A stretch of 64,000 nt of DNA from positions 146,361 to 210,360 of the forward strand of contig CAYIYZ010000004.1 of NCBI GenBank assembly GCA_964367935.1, written 5' to 3'. A program made the translations under genes and the position numbers. This DNA is from Scatomorpha sp964367935 (GTDB taxonomy: Bacteria > Bacillota > Clostridia > Oscillospirales > Oscillospiraceae). The stretch's first letter is position 1. Each line of letters opens with the position of its first letter. Shown here piece by piece: positions 1 to 7,463 of the stretch. The notes below the pieces were generated by a model. It had not been told where the DNA came from, did no database searches, and saw nothing but the letters and a program-made list of their open reading frames with translations.

Positions 1-1
1 A

Positions 2-559
2 TACAGCATTATTGTGGAATTTGAAAGGGATTACCCCCGTGTCAAGGTAGATTACAGTGACAGAATTGATATGCACCTTGAAAGCCTTTTAAAAAAAGAT
101 GAGTACGATTTCGCCCTCACAACAGGTGTTTTTGACGCTGATGAACTCATAGCGGAAAAGCTCGCAGAGGAGACCGTTTTCCTATGTGTACCTAGAACCC
201 ATGCGCTGTTTTCTGCAGATAACATAGGCATATCCGACCTTGAAAATGTAGGTTTCGCCATGTTCGGAACGCAGTTTTTTATAAGGCATAACTTCGAGGA
301 AAGTTGCAGGCGCAACGGCTTTTCCCCTAAGATAGAGATAAGCTCAAATGACTTTAATTCGCTCAAAGAAGTGGCATATCAGAACGGTCTTTTATTCATT
401 GTGCCCGAACACACTCCTACTGATGACACCTCAGACTTCAGATATTTCCCTTTCCCCGACCCTCTTTTAAAATGGGAAATATTCTTTGTGAAAAAGAAGA
501 ACAAGGTGATGACAGAAAATTCCGAGGCGTTTTACAGACATATCAAAAACAGAACCTAA
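2..559 (+). CDS. LysR-family transcriptional regulator, C-terminal part (5' end off window)
   Basis: The frame is open to the left edge, so the DNA-binding helix-turn-helix half lies outside the window. The visible ~185 residues resemble the effector-binding half of a LysR regulator (type 2 periplasmic-binding fold): a YDFALTTG strand-turn, then EETVFLCVPRTHALF, which resembles the hinge strand with the P-x-x-H-x-L pattern typical of the family, and a hydrophobic stretch near EVAYQNGLLFIVPE. LysR proteins bind a small effector and activate or repress an adjacent gene. The next gene downstream, on the same strand after about 110 bases, is a flavin reductase, a plausible target. The effector is unknown. 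Family assignment is by pattern, without the N-terminal domain to confirm it. Confidence 0.75.
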   Translation, partial: YSIIVEFERDYPRVKVDYSDRIDMHLESLLKKDEYDFALTTGVFDADELIAEKLAEETVFLCVPRTHALFSADNIGISDLENVGFAMFGTQFFIRHNFEESCRRNGFSPKIEISSNDFNSLKEVAYQNGLLFIVPEHTPTDDTSDFRYFPFPDPLLKWEIFFVKKKNKVMTENSEAFYRHIKNRT

Positions 560-616
560 GGTATCGATCTCAGTTATAAAAGCAACGGATTTTATCATAT
601 TATTTTTTTCTCGGGG

Positions 617-625
617 TGTTATAAT
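617..625 (+). promoter_or_regulatory. Extended -10 promoter for the flavoprotein gene
   Basis: TGTTATAAT is a TG-N-TATAAT extended -10 element. No good -35 is present, as is usual for extended -10 promoters. It would start transcription about 40 bases before the start codon at 669, which carries a strong AGGAGG. It separates the flavoprotein gene from the LysR gene and so supports independent control. Confidence 0.5.
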
Positions 626-668
626 TGTTTAAAAATGAACAATCAAAAAAACATATAGGAGGAACAAT

Positions 669-2390
669 ATGCTTAAATTCAATTCGGGTACCTATGAGGG
701 TATGGGTCGAGGTTTTCGAGGCAAGCTGTTTGTAAGCGTAACTGTGAGCGCTGATCGCATCGAAGATGTGCAGATCACAAAGCACAAGGAGGTGCGAGGT
801 ATCGCTTGGGACCTCAACACCACGCCCATAGAGCTACATCCTAAGCACATTGTGGAGTACCAGTCACTTAACATTCCTACTGTCTGCGGAGCCGATGTCA
901 CAAGTCAGGCAATACTTGACGCTGTAGCGGCGGCGCTCGTTGCCGCAGGTGCTACCGAGGAGATGATAGCTGCACTTAAGGCAGCGCCCGGCCCCGTACT
1001 GCCTAAGTTTGAGGACGAGGTACGTGAGGTTGACCTTCTCGTCATCGGTGCCGGTATAGCCGGTCTCGGTGCCGTTATTGAGGCTAAAGAGGGCGGTCAG
1101 AACGTACTTTTGATCGAAAAGCAGGGTATAACAGGTGGTGCTACGGCACGTTCGGGCGGTAAGCTCTTGGGCGCAGGCTCTAAGTGGCAGAAGAAACAGG
1201 GTATATACGACACGCCCGAGATGGTCTACGACTACCTCGTAGAAGTCGGTAACCGCCACGGTGACTTTATAGACAAGACTAAGGTTCGCTATTGGGTCGA
1301 CCACCTCAACGAGTGCCTTGACTGGCTTTGTGAGCGTGGCTATCAGGTGCAGGACGTTGAGCAGATACACATGAGCTTACAGCCTTGGCGTGTGCATAAC
1401 AGCATGGGTGGCGGTGGCCAGACTAATGGTCAGGGCGGCGAGATTACCACCGTGCTCACTCAGCATTATGAGAATGTCTTGGGCGGCGAAGTCGCATACA
1501 ACACCGCTCTTAAGTCACTTATTCAGGACGAAACAGGTCGTGTAACGGGCGCTATCTGCGAGCGCAGCTGTGGCGCTAAGCTCACCGTTTACGCTAAAAA
1601 CGGCGTTGTCATCACTACGGGCGGTTACGCTCGTAATGAGGAGATGTTAGCCATGTACCCCGTGAAAAACTACTTCTCTAACACACCCAAGGGTAACGTC
1701 GGTGACGGTCTTATAGCAGCGGAGAGCATCGGTGCAAAAAACTTCAAGCACCCCTCTGTGCAGGTGGTTTACACGAGCATGACCTGTGGTATTGGCATTA
1801 ACGACGAGTCGGGTCTTATCGTAAACGAGCGCGGTGAGCGTGTCGTGGACGAGTTTACCTACCAGTACACGGTAAGTGATGCGCTGGCACGTTCGGGATC
1901 TAACTGCGGTTTCTACATAACGAGCGGTAAAGATCCATACGCCGGCGTGCAGTATGGCTACCAGCAGGCGATTGAGGGCAAGAGCCGTGACAAGGTCGCA
2001 GACAGCATAGAAGAGCTCGCGACTATGATTAAGTGTGACCCTGCAGTTTTAAAGGCTACTTACGACAGGTACTGCTCCTTTGTTGAAAAAGGCGTGGACG
2101 AGGACTTCAACAAGCCTGCAGAGTTCTTGCACCCCGTGGACGGACCTAAGTATGTCGCTCTGCGTATGCACCCTTGTGCTGTCGTTACCTACGGCGGTTT
2201 AGATATTGACATTTCGGCACGTGTCCTTGACAAGGACGGCAAGATTATTGACGGTCTGTACGCCGCCGGCGAAGTTGCCGGTACTGGCCTCTACGGCACC
2301 CAGTACCCCTCTTGCGGTACGTCCATCGGCTCGGGACTGTTCTACGGTCGTGTCGCAGGCCGTGTAACCGGCGGTCTGCCAATGTTATAA
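669..2390 (+). CDS. FMN-binding/FAD-dependent oxidoreductase (fumarate reductase/KstD superfamily)
   Basis: A cytosolic two-domain flavoprotein of 573 residues without a signal peptide. Residues 1-95 form an FMN-binding domain. From about residue 122 there is a Rossmann FAD domain (VIGAGIAGLGA) of the fumarate reductase/urocanate reductase/3-ketosteroid dehydrogenase superfamily. Such enzymes reduce C=C bonds of unsaturated acids or enones with electrons passed from FMN to FAD. Two points are odd. The usual covalent FMN site (S-G-A-T-x-T-S) reads C-G-A-D-V-T-S at residues 73-79, so the flavin-bearing Thr is Asp76. The C-terminal H-G-x-N-R motif of fumarate reductases is replaced by LYGTQYPSCGTSIG, closer to the YPGxGxTIG loop of ketosteroid dehydrogenases. 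The substrate is therefore probably not fumarate. AGGAGG precedes the ATG. The LysR regulator upstream may control it. Confidence 0.85.
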   Translation: MLKFNSGTYEGMGRGFRGKLFVSVTVSADRIEDVQITKHKEVRGIAWDLNTTPIELHPKHIVEYQSLNIPTVCGADVTSQAILDAVAAALVAAGATEEMIAALKAAPGPVLPKFEDEVREVDLLVIGAGIAGLGAVIEAKEGGQNVLLIEKQGITGGATARSGGKLLGAGSKWQKKQGIYDTPEMVYDYLVEVGNRHGDFIDKTKVRYWVDHLNECLDWLCERGYQVQDVEQIHMSLQPWRVHNSMGGGGQTNGQGGEITTVLTQHYENVLGGEVAYNTALKSLIQDETGRVTGAICERSCGAKLTVYAKNGVVITTGGYARNEEMLAMYPVKNYFSNTPKGNVGDGLIAAESIGAKNFKHPSVQVVYTSMTCGIGINDESGLIVNERGERVVDEFTYQYTVSDALARSGSNCGFYITSGKDPYAGVQYGYQQAIEGKSRDKVADSIEELATMIKCDPAVLKATYDRYCSFVEKGVDEDFNKPAEFLHPVDGPKYVALRMHPCAVVTYGGLDIDISARVLDKDGKIIDGLYAAGEVAGTGLYGTQYPSCGTSIGSGLFYGRVAGRVTGGLPML

Positions 2391-2410
2391 AGTGTAATAA
2401 AATAACTAAG

Positions 2411-2440
2411 CTCCCTCGTCAATGACGAGGGAGTATTTTT
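2411..2440 (+). terminator. Rho-independent terminator of the flavoprotein gene
   Basis: A perfect 10-bp stem, CTCCCTCGTC/GACGAGGGAG, with a short AAT loop followed by TATTTTT, 20 bases after the stop codon. Confidence 0.85.
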
Positions 2441-2449
2441 ATAGTTATT

Positions 2450-2800
2450 GTAGGGACGACCATTGTTCGTCCGAAACCATTTTTCTGCGGAAAAATGGTT
2501 TTTATATTTTATTTATTTCTTATTTTTTATTTTTTGTCGGGACTCTGCCCCGAACCCCTCCGCCACAAGTGCGGCGTCACAAGCGTTTTACAAAAAGCGA
2601 GCGACCTCGTTACACGAGGTCGCTTTGCAATTGCTACGCAATTGTTCTTTTTTAATTTTTTTAGTCGGGGCTCTGCCCCGAGCCCCTAAGAGTTCCGTGC
2701 GTTGCGACGCACGGGCAAGGGCGCCGCCCCTGCACCCCGCAACTTTTTGAAAAAAGTTGATTAAAACTTTTAATTCGGTTGCGTCCCTAGGCCCTTAGGG
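2450..2800. repeat. Intergenic palindromic repeat family B, copy 1
   Basis: This gene-free stretch between the flavoprotein terminator and the ECF gene is built from short palindromes: GTAGGGACGACCATTGTTCG, a CCATTTTT/AAAAATGG stem, TCGGGGCTCTGCCCCGA, GTGCGTTGCGACGCAC, and CAACTTTTTGAAAAAAGTTG at 2740-2759, followed by AAAACTTTTAATTCGG. The same series, in the same order and orientation, recurs near 3.9, 49.3 and 53.2 kb. The distal stem covaries between copies (CAAC/GTTG here, CGAT/ATCG elsewhere), so its structure is conserved. I see no coding sequence in it. Confidence 0.7.
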
Positions 2801-2805
2801 CGGTG

Positions 2806-3312
2806 TTAAACTTTGCGCAGTCTTTTCGTCAGCGTCGGCAACACCGCACAGTAGGCGAGCGAGGTGAGCACTCCTGCCGCTATACGCGGTAACACCGCTC
2901 CAAACACAAACACAAATGAATAGTAGCCGTATATCTTACTGTCTATATACAGCACCACCGTATTAAGTACCGTAACCACAAGCGCAGATAAAATCACAAC
3001 GCCCACAAGGCGCTTAGCGTCAAGCTCAAATCCACGACGCATAGCATACGCACCGACTATAACGCCACGTACCGCCGCAGGCAGTACCCACAAGATAGTC
3101 GTGGGCGTGAACCCAAACGTCAACATTTGGTTCGTAAAGCTACCCAAGAAACCTATAAGCGCACCCTCCACAGGTCCAAACAAAAGCGCACCTATTATTA
3201 TGGGTAATCCATCAAAGGTCAGCTTCATATTGCCTAAATTAAGTGAAAGCAAGCTCAGCACTATATACATGGCAATAAGCATCGCACAGGTAGACAACTT
3301 TCTCACCGACAT
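2806..3312 (-). CDS. folT: ECF transporter S component, folate (FolT) type
   Basis: A small integral membrane protein of 168 residues with about five or six hydrophobic segments. It starts SVRKLSTCAMLIAMYIVLS and has a GNMKLTFDGLPIIIGALLFG segment typical of the folate-family S subunits of energy-coupling-factor transporters. S components bind a vitamin and use shared EcfA/A'/T modules encoded elsewhere; none is in this window. The folate assignment rests on sequence type and on its place at the end of the minus-strand run that carries fhs, fchA and folD, whose cofactor is tetrahydrofolate. Gap to the upstream GNAT gene is about 20 bases. Other vitamin S components are possible alternatives. 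Confidence 0.72.
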   Translation of the reverse strand: MSVRKLSTCAMLIAMYIVLSLLSLNLGNMKLTFDGLPIIIGALLFGPVEGALIGFLGSFTNQMLTFGFTPTTILWVLPAAVRGVIVGAYAMRRGFELDAKRLVGVVILSALVVTVLNTVVLYIDSKIYGYYSFVFVFGAVLPRIAAGVLTSLAYCAVLPTLTKRLRKV

Positions 3313-3332
3313 ACTATCCCCCCTATTGCAGT

Positions 3333-3851
3333 CTATAAATGCAAGTCCATCAATATCATATCATAGTAGGTTTCGCCTACCATGATGTGATCTTTATGCC
3401 TGCCCACTTCCTCAAAGCCCATCTTCTCATACAGACCTATAGCCGCTGCATTATCCGCCTTCACGCCGAGCTGTACACACTTACAGTGTTCCGTAATACG
3501 ACAGTAATCGAGTACCGCTATCATCATAAGCGTACCTATGCCATGGCCCCAATAGTCCTTGAGCACCGACATGCCTATGCTATAGTTATGCGCCACTCTC
3601 GGCTGTGCACCCGATGTTATTGCCACTGTGCTCACTATCTTGCCCTCTATCCTGCCCACAAGAAATATCGAGTACTCCGCATTCTCATACTCCTCTATAA
3701 AACGCTCCTCGTCCTCCACCGTCATGCTAATATCCTCAGCGCCGAACATGAGATTATCACTCTCACCGCACACCGCCTTGAAATACTCCAATATCTCCGC
3801 CGCATCTTCCCTCACTGCCTCGGATATGTCCAAAGTTACCTTCTTCTCCAT
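3333..3851 (-). CDS. GNAT-family N-acetyltransferase
   Basis: 172 residues with the GNAT acetyl-CoA site: a VAHNYSIGMSVLKDYWGHGIGTLMM region contains the Q/R-x-x-G-x-G/A loop (here WGHGIG), and AAIGLYEKMGFEEVGRHKD is the usual C-terminal YEKxGF motif. It transfers acetyl from acetyl-CoA to an unknown amine. It sits just upstream of the ECF S component on the same strand and behind a repeat block that separates it from folD. A Shine-Dalgarno (AGGAGGAAG) precedes the start. The substrate cannot be told from sequence. Confidence 0.85.
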   Translation of the reverse strand: MEKKVTLDISEAVREDAAEILEYFKAVCGESDNLMFGAEDISMTVEDEERFIEEYENAEYSIFLVGRIEGKIVSTVAITSGAQPRVAHNYSIGMSVLKDYWGHGIGTLMMIAVLDYCRITEHCKCVQLGVKADNAAAIGLYEKMGFEEVGRHKDHIMVGETYYDMILMDLHL

Positions 3852-3892
3852 TTCTACTTCCTCCTGTTATTTAATGGTGTGACCGCATCCGT

Positions 3893-4215
3893 AGGGGACG
3901 ACCTTGACCGTCCCAAACCTTTTGACGCTCTCGTAGGGGCGAACCTATGTGTTCGCCCGAACCATTTTTCTGTGGAAAATGGTTGTTCTTTTTTAGTTTT
4001 TTAGTTGGGGTTTCACCCCAAACCCCATTGCGAGGGATTTAGAAAACTTTTTCTCTTGTAAAAAGTTTTCTCTTTCCGCACTATGTGCGGAAATTCACTT
4101 TCAAAAACACGCTTTTAAGGCAAAAGAGTTTCGCCGTCTGCGGACGGCGACTTGGGGCTTTGCCCCAAGACCCCACGATTTTTTGAAAAAAATCGAGTAA
4201 AACTTTTAATTTGGC
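3893..4215. repeat. Intergenic palindromic repeat family B, copy 2
   Basis: This fills the 354-base gap between folD and the GNAT gene. It contains two GTAGGGG-CGAAC type blocks, a CCATTTTT stem, TTGGGGTTTCACCCCAA, an AAAACTTTTT/AAAAAGTTTT stem, a CCGTC/GACGG stem, CTTGGGGCTTTGCCCCAAG and CGATTTTTTGAAAAAAATCG (4176-4195), ending AAAACTTTTAATTTGGCTTCG. The folD stop codon lies inside the last block, so the last few FolD residues are encoded by the repeat. No gene is apparent in it. Confidence 0.7.
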
Positions 4216-5072
4216 TTCGCCGCTGAGTTTTTTGCCGCCGCCACCGTCTGCGCCGCCAGCACTGCCGTCGTCACAGAGCCCACGCCGGCAGGAACAGGCG
4301 TTATATGCGCCACACATTCGCTAACCTCAGAAAAACGAACATCACCCACCATGCCATCGCCCGTCTCACTCTCATGTATGCCCACATCTATGACCGTCTG
4401 GCCGCTCGTGAAGTAGTCCGCACCCACAGACTCACGTCTACCGGTTGCTACTATAACTACATCCGCCACCCGCGTCAAGTCCCTAACATTCTCGCTCTTA
4501 CTATGACATATAGTCACCGTCGCATTTTCGTGTAAGGCTAACATGGCTACAGGCCTGCCTATGACCGCACTTCGCCCCAAAACCACCACATTTTTACCGC
4601 AAAGCTCCACACCATAATGCTTCAAAATCTCCACGCAGGCTCTCGCCGTGCAGGGCGCATATCCCTCACCCGCACCTAAATACACAGTTGCGGCAGACGT
4701 TGACCTTATGCCGTCCACGTCTTTTTTTGCGTCCAAAACCTCACACACCGCTGTTTCATCTATATGAGCCGGTAAAGGCCTAAACATCAGCACCCCATGT
4801 ACAGTCTCGTCCGCATTTAAGTGTTCAAGCTCCACCTTTATTCTCTCCGTGTCCGTGCTCAATGGAAGTTCTACACGCTTCACGTCTATACCGAGCTTCT
4901 CCATCCGACGCACAGCAGCACGTTCATACGACAAATCATCCTCTCTCTCTCCCACTCGCACTATAGCCAGACAGACTCTCACGCCCTGTGCGCTTAATTC
5001 ATTCACAGCCACTGACGTGTGCTCATCCAAGCCCTTTGCCACCGCAGCACCTTTTAACAGTATAGCCGACAT
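4206..5072 (-). CDS. folD: FolD-family methylene-tetrahydrofolate dehydrogenase, cyclohydrolase site altered
   Basis: 288 residues with the N-terminal catalytic domain and a C-terminal Rossmann domain (VVVLGRSAVIGRPVAMLAL; then TPVPAGVGSVTTA). FolD normally oxidises methylene-THF to methenyl-THF with NADP and then hydrolyses methenyl-THF to formyl-THF. Tyr49 and Asp120 (DVDG) are kept. The catalytic lysine four residues after the Tyr is Ala53, and the Gln of the V-Q-L-P-L-P motif is Phe97 (LMFRPLP). In the human enzyme these Lys and Gln residues are needed for the cyclohydrolase chemistry. The preceding gene is FchA, a dedicated cyclohydrolase, so this FolD is probably a dehydrogenase only. 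Start and fchA stop overlap as TAATG, indicating translational coupling. The extreme C-terminus runs into repeat family B. Confidence 0.88.
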   Translation of the reverse strand: MSAILLKGAAVAKGLDEHTSVAVNELSAQGVRVCLAIVRVGEREDDLSYERAAVRRMEKLGIDVKRVELPLSTDTERIKVELEHLNADETVHGVLMFRPLPAHIDETAVCEVLDAKKDVDGIRSTSAATVYLGAGEGYAPCTARACVEILKHYGVELCGKNVVVLGRSAVIGRPVAMLALHENATVTICHSKSENVRDLTRVADVVIVATGRRESVGADYFTSGQTVIDVGIHESETGDGMVGDVRFSEVSECVAHITPVPAGVGSVTTAVLAAQTVAAAKNSAAKPN

Positions 5073-5710
5073 TATTTCGCCCTCATTTTCTCAAAAACTT
5101 CTTCGTACACGCTGATCGCCTTAGGCTCATACTTACTCATCAGCCCGCTTACTTTCTCATCTAAGCTCTCGGCATATGCCCTATCTGCCATGAGTTTCGT
5201 ATTGACCGCCACATTGAGTGCCGCGCCCTTTAGCGCCGCAAGGCAAAGCACAACCGCCGTGCCGGCATCGCTCACAGCAAGCACACTGCCCTTTTCTGAA
5301 AACTCCGCACAAAGCTCTATAGCCTCAGTACAACGCTCCATTATACTCAGCGGCACCGCCGCCGCAGCTCTAAGACAACGCTCCATGATCTCGGCTCGGC
5401 TCGGGTCATCTTTCGCTATGCCATACGCTTCGGACAAAGGCAAAAACGCCGCCGCATCCTCATCCGTTAAACGTAAAAATTCCAACCTTATGCACTCCGC
5501 TTTGTCCATGAGTTCTATTATGCGTTCCTCGTTATGCACATACTTCTTTTTGCCCACAGTCAAGTTCCCGACCATAATCGCAAGTGCAGTGCCCAAGCTA
5601 CCCACATACGCACACGCACCGCCACCGCCCGGCACCGCCGCCTTAGACGCAAGCACATCCGAAAAGTCCGCCAAGCTCATATTCTTAAATGACATACACT
5701 CACCCACCAT
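5072..5710 (-). CDS. fchA: Methenyltetrahydrofolate cyclohydrolase (cyclodeaminase/cyclohydrolase family)
   Basis: 212 residues of the FTCD_C/FchA family, with the glycine-rich AAVPGGGGACAYVGSLG motif near residue 28 and the helical body expected. FchA hydrolyses 5,10-methenyl-THF to 10-formyl-THF; family members can also be formimino-THF cyclodeaminases. Its place between fhs and folD argues for the cyclohydrolase role in the formate-to-methylene-THF branch. The fhs stop is 2 bases upstream, and the stop overlaps the folD start. An internal ATG five codons in (5695) also has a G-rich GGTGGGTGAG ahead of it, so the true start may be there. Confidence 0.88.
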   Translation of the reverse strand: MVGECMSFKNMSLADFSDVLASKAAVPGGGGACAYVGSLGTALAIMVGNLTVGKKKYVHNEERIIELMDKAECIRLEFLRLTDEDAAAFLPLSEAYGIAKDDPSRAEIMERCLRAAAAVPLSIMERCTEAIELCAEFSEKGSVLAVSDAGTAVVLCLAALKGAALNVAVNTKLMADRAYAESLDEKVSGLMSKYEPKAISVYEEVFEKMRAK

Positions 5711-5712
5711 CT

Positions 5713-7389
5713 CTAAAACAGCCCCGATATGCGACCGTCGTCGTCCACATCTATCTTCTCCGCAGAGGGCACCTTAGGCAGTCCCGGCATGGTCATTATA
5801 TCGCCTGTCAGCGCAACGACAAAGCCCGCTCCCGCCGACACTTTCAAATTCTTTACCGTTATCGTGAAGCCCTCGGGCGCTCCTAATTTCGTAGCATCAT
5901 CGGAAAAACTGTACTGCGTCTTTGCCATGCACACGGGCATAGCTCCAAATCCTTGAGTCTCAAGCTGTACAAGCTGTTTTCTCGCCGCCGTCGTCAAAAC
6001 TGCGCCCTCCGCTCTGTACACCCTTTTTGCTATGGCATTTATCTTCTCCTCTATGCTCATCTCCGATTCATAGCAGTACCTAAACTCAGACTTTTCATCA
6101 CAGAGGCGCACAACCTCCTGCGCTAAGGCAAGTCCGCCCTCCGAACCCTTGCCCCAGACCTCGCTCAAAGCCACATTCACTCCAACAGCACGTAAGTTAT
6201 CCTCTATGAGCTTAAGCTCCGCCTCCGTATCCGTCGGGAAACGGTTTATAGCAACCACCGCAGGCAGACCGTACACGTCCCTTATATTTTCCACATGCCT
6301 CATAAGGTTCGGCATACCCTGCTCCAGAGAAATTAAATCTTCCGTTCCCAAACTCTCCTTTTTGGCACCGCCGTGATGCTTAAGAGCACGAACCGTCGCC
6401 ACTATGACGACCGCCGAAGGCACAAGGCCTGCCATTCGACATTTTATGTCCAAAAACTTCTCAGCACCCAAGTCCGCCCCGAACCCAGCTTCTGTCACCG
6501 TATAGTCCGAGAGCTTCATCGCCATCTTTGTCGCCGTCGCACTGTTACATCCATGTGCTATATTCGCAAACGGCCCACCGTGTATAAACGCCGGCGTGCC
6601 CTCCAAGGTCTGCACCAAATTCGGTTTTAAAGCGTCTTTTAGCAGTGCCGCCATAGCGCCTGCCGCCTTTAAGTCCTCCGCCGTGACAGGTTCACCTTCT
6701 TTATTGTAAGCGACGATTATGCGCCTTAAACGTGCCTTCAAATCCGCTATGTCCGACGCAAGGCACAGCACCGCCATAATCTCGCTTGCCACCGTGATAT
6801 CAAAGCCGTCCTCACGTGTAACACCGTTCACCTTGCCGCCCAAACCGTCCACCACGTTTCTAAGCTGTCTATCGTTCATATCAACAGCACGTCGCCACGT
6901 AATGCGGCCTAAGTCTATATTAAGTTCATTTCCCTGATGTATATGGTTATCGAGCATAGCCGCTAACAGATTGTTTGCCGCACCGATAGCGTGGAAATCA
7001 CCGGTAAAGTGCAGATTGATGTCCTCCATAGGCACTACCTGAGCATAGCCTCCGCCTGCAGCTCCGCCCTTAACCCCGAACACGGGACCCAAGCTCGGCT
7101 CACGAAGTGCAACAAGCGTATTCTTACCCAATGCGCGCAATGCATCCGCCAAACCTACTGTCGTTGTTGTCTTGCCCTCACCTGCAGGTGTAGGATTTAT
7201 AGCCGTCACCAAAATGAGCTTTCCATCTTTGTCCGACGCCTTATCACGCATAAGTTTTAAGTCCACCTTAGCTTTATACCTGCCGTAACGCTCCAAATAG
7301 CGCTCAGCTACACCGGCACGCTCCGCGATCTCGCCTATCTCACGCATCTCACAGCTCTGTGCTATCTCTATATCGCTCTTATAACTCAT
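5713..7389 (-). CDS. fhs: Formate--tetrahydrofolate ligase
   Basis: 558 residues from the chosen ATG, the usual length for the family. It makes 10-formyl-THF from formate, THF and ATP in the cytosol. The ATP-binding P-loop TPAGEGKTTTTVGLADAL is near residue 45. Conserved GGAAGGGYAQVVPMEDINLHFTGD and VATVRALKHHGG blocks follow. I start at 7389 (MSYKSDIEI) because GGGAGG stands 7 bases ahead, while the open frame continuing to 7455 crosses a likely promoter. It is the first gene of the fhs-fchA-folD unit, which either assimilates formate or releases it with ATP gain. The ECF folate component follows further downstream. Confidence 0.95.
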   Translation of the reverse strand: MSYKSDIEIAQSCEMREIGEIAERAGVAERYLERYGRYKAKVDLKLMRDKASDKDGKLILVTAINPTPAGEGKTTTTVGLADALRALGKNTLVALREPSLGPVFGVKGGAAGGGYAQVVPMEDINLHFTGDFHAIGAANNLLAAMLDNHIHQGNELNIDLGRITWRRAVDMNDRQLRNVVDGLGGKVNGVTREDGFDITVASEIMAVLCLASDIADLKARLRRIIVAYNKEGEPVTAEDLKAAGAMAALLKDALKPNLVQTLEGTPAFIHGGPFANIAHGCNSATATKMAMKLSDYTVTEAGFGADLGAEKFLDIKCRMAGLVPSAVVIVATVRALKHHGGAKKESLGTEDLISLEQGMPNLMRHVENIRDVYGLPAVVAINRFPTDTEAELKLIEDNLRAVGVNVALSEVWGKGSEGGLALAQEVVRLCDEKSEFRYCYESEMSIEEKINAIAKRVYRAEGAVLTTAARKQLVQLETQGFGAMPVCMAKTQYSFSDDATKLGAPEGFTITVKNLKVSAGAGFVVALTGDIMTMPGLPKVPSAEKIDVDDDGRISGLF

Positions 7390-7426
7390 AAATCCATCCT
7401 CCCAAAAAATAAGTGACTTACTCGTA

Positions 7427-7455
7427 AATATAACACGAATAAACCACTTATACAA
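7427..7455 (-). promoter_or_regulatory. Putative promoter of the fhs-fchA-folD operon
   Basis: On the minus strand, TTGTAT (7455-7450), 17 bases, then TATATT (7432-7427). The -10 is good and the -35 moderate. I looked for a folate riboswitch in this short leader and saw none. Confidence 0.45.
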
Positions 7456-7463
7456 TACACTAA

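Noticed and set aside
864..1370. 168-codon minus-strand frame inside the flavoprotein gene
   Set aside because: Antisense shadow in a conserved FAD-domain gene; no start signals.
2422..2750. Three overlapping plus-strand frames after the flavoprotein gene
   Set aside because: They run through palindromic repeat blocks, overlap in all frames and lack a ribosome site; best explained by repeat family B.
3339..4004. 221-codon plus-strand frame opposite the GNAT gene, running into repeat B
   Set aside because: Shadow of the acetyltransferase frame with repeat-encoded tail; composition is not protein-like.
7390..7463. Tetrahydrofolate riboswitch before fhs or the ECF gene
   Set aside because: The leader before fhs is about 30 bases and the ECF gene has only ~20 bases upstream; no folded aptamer-sized sequence is present at either site.
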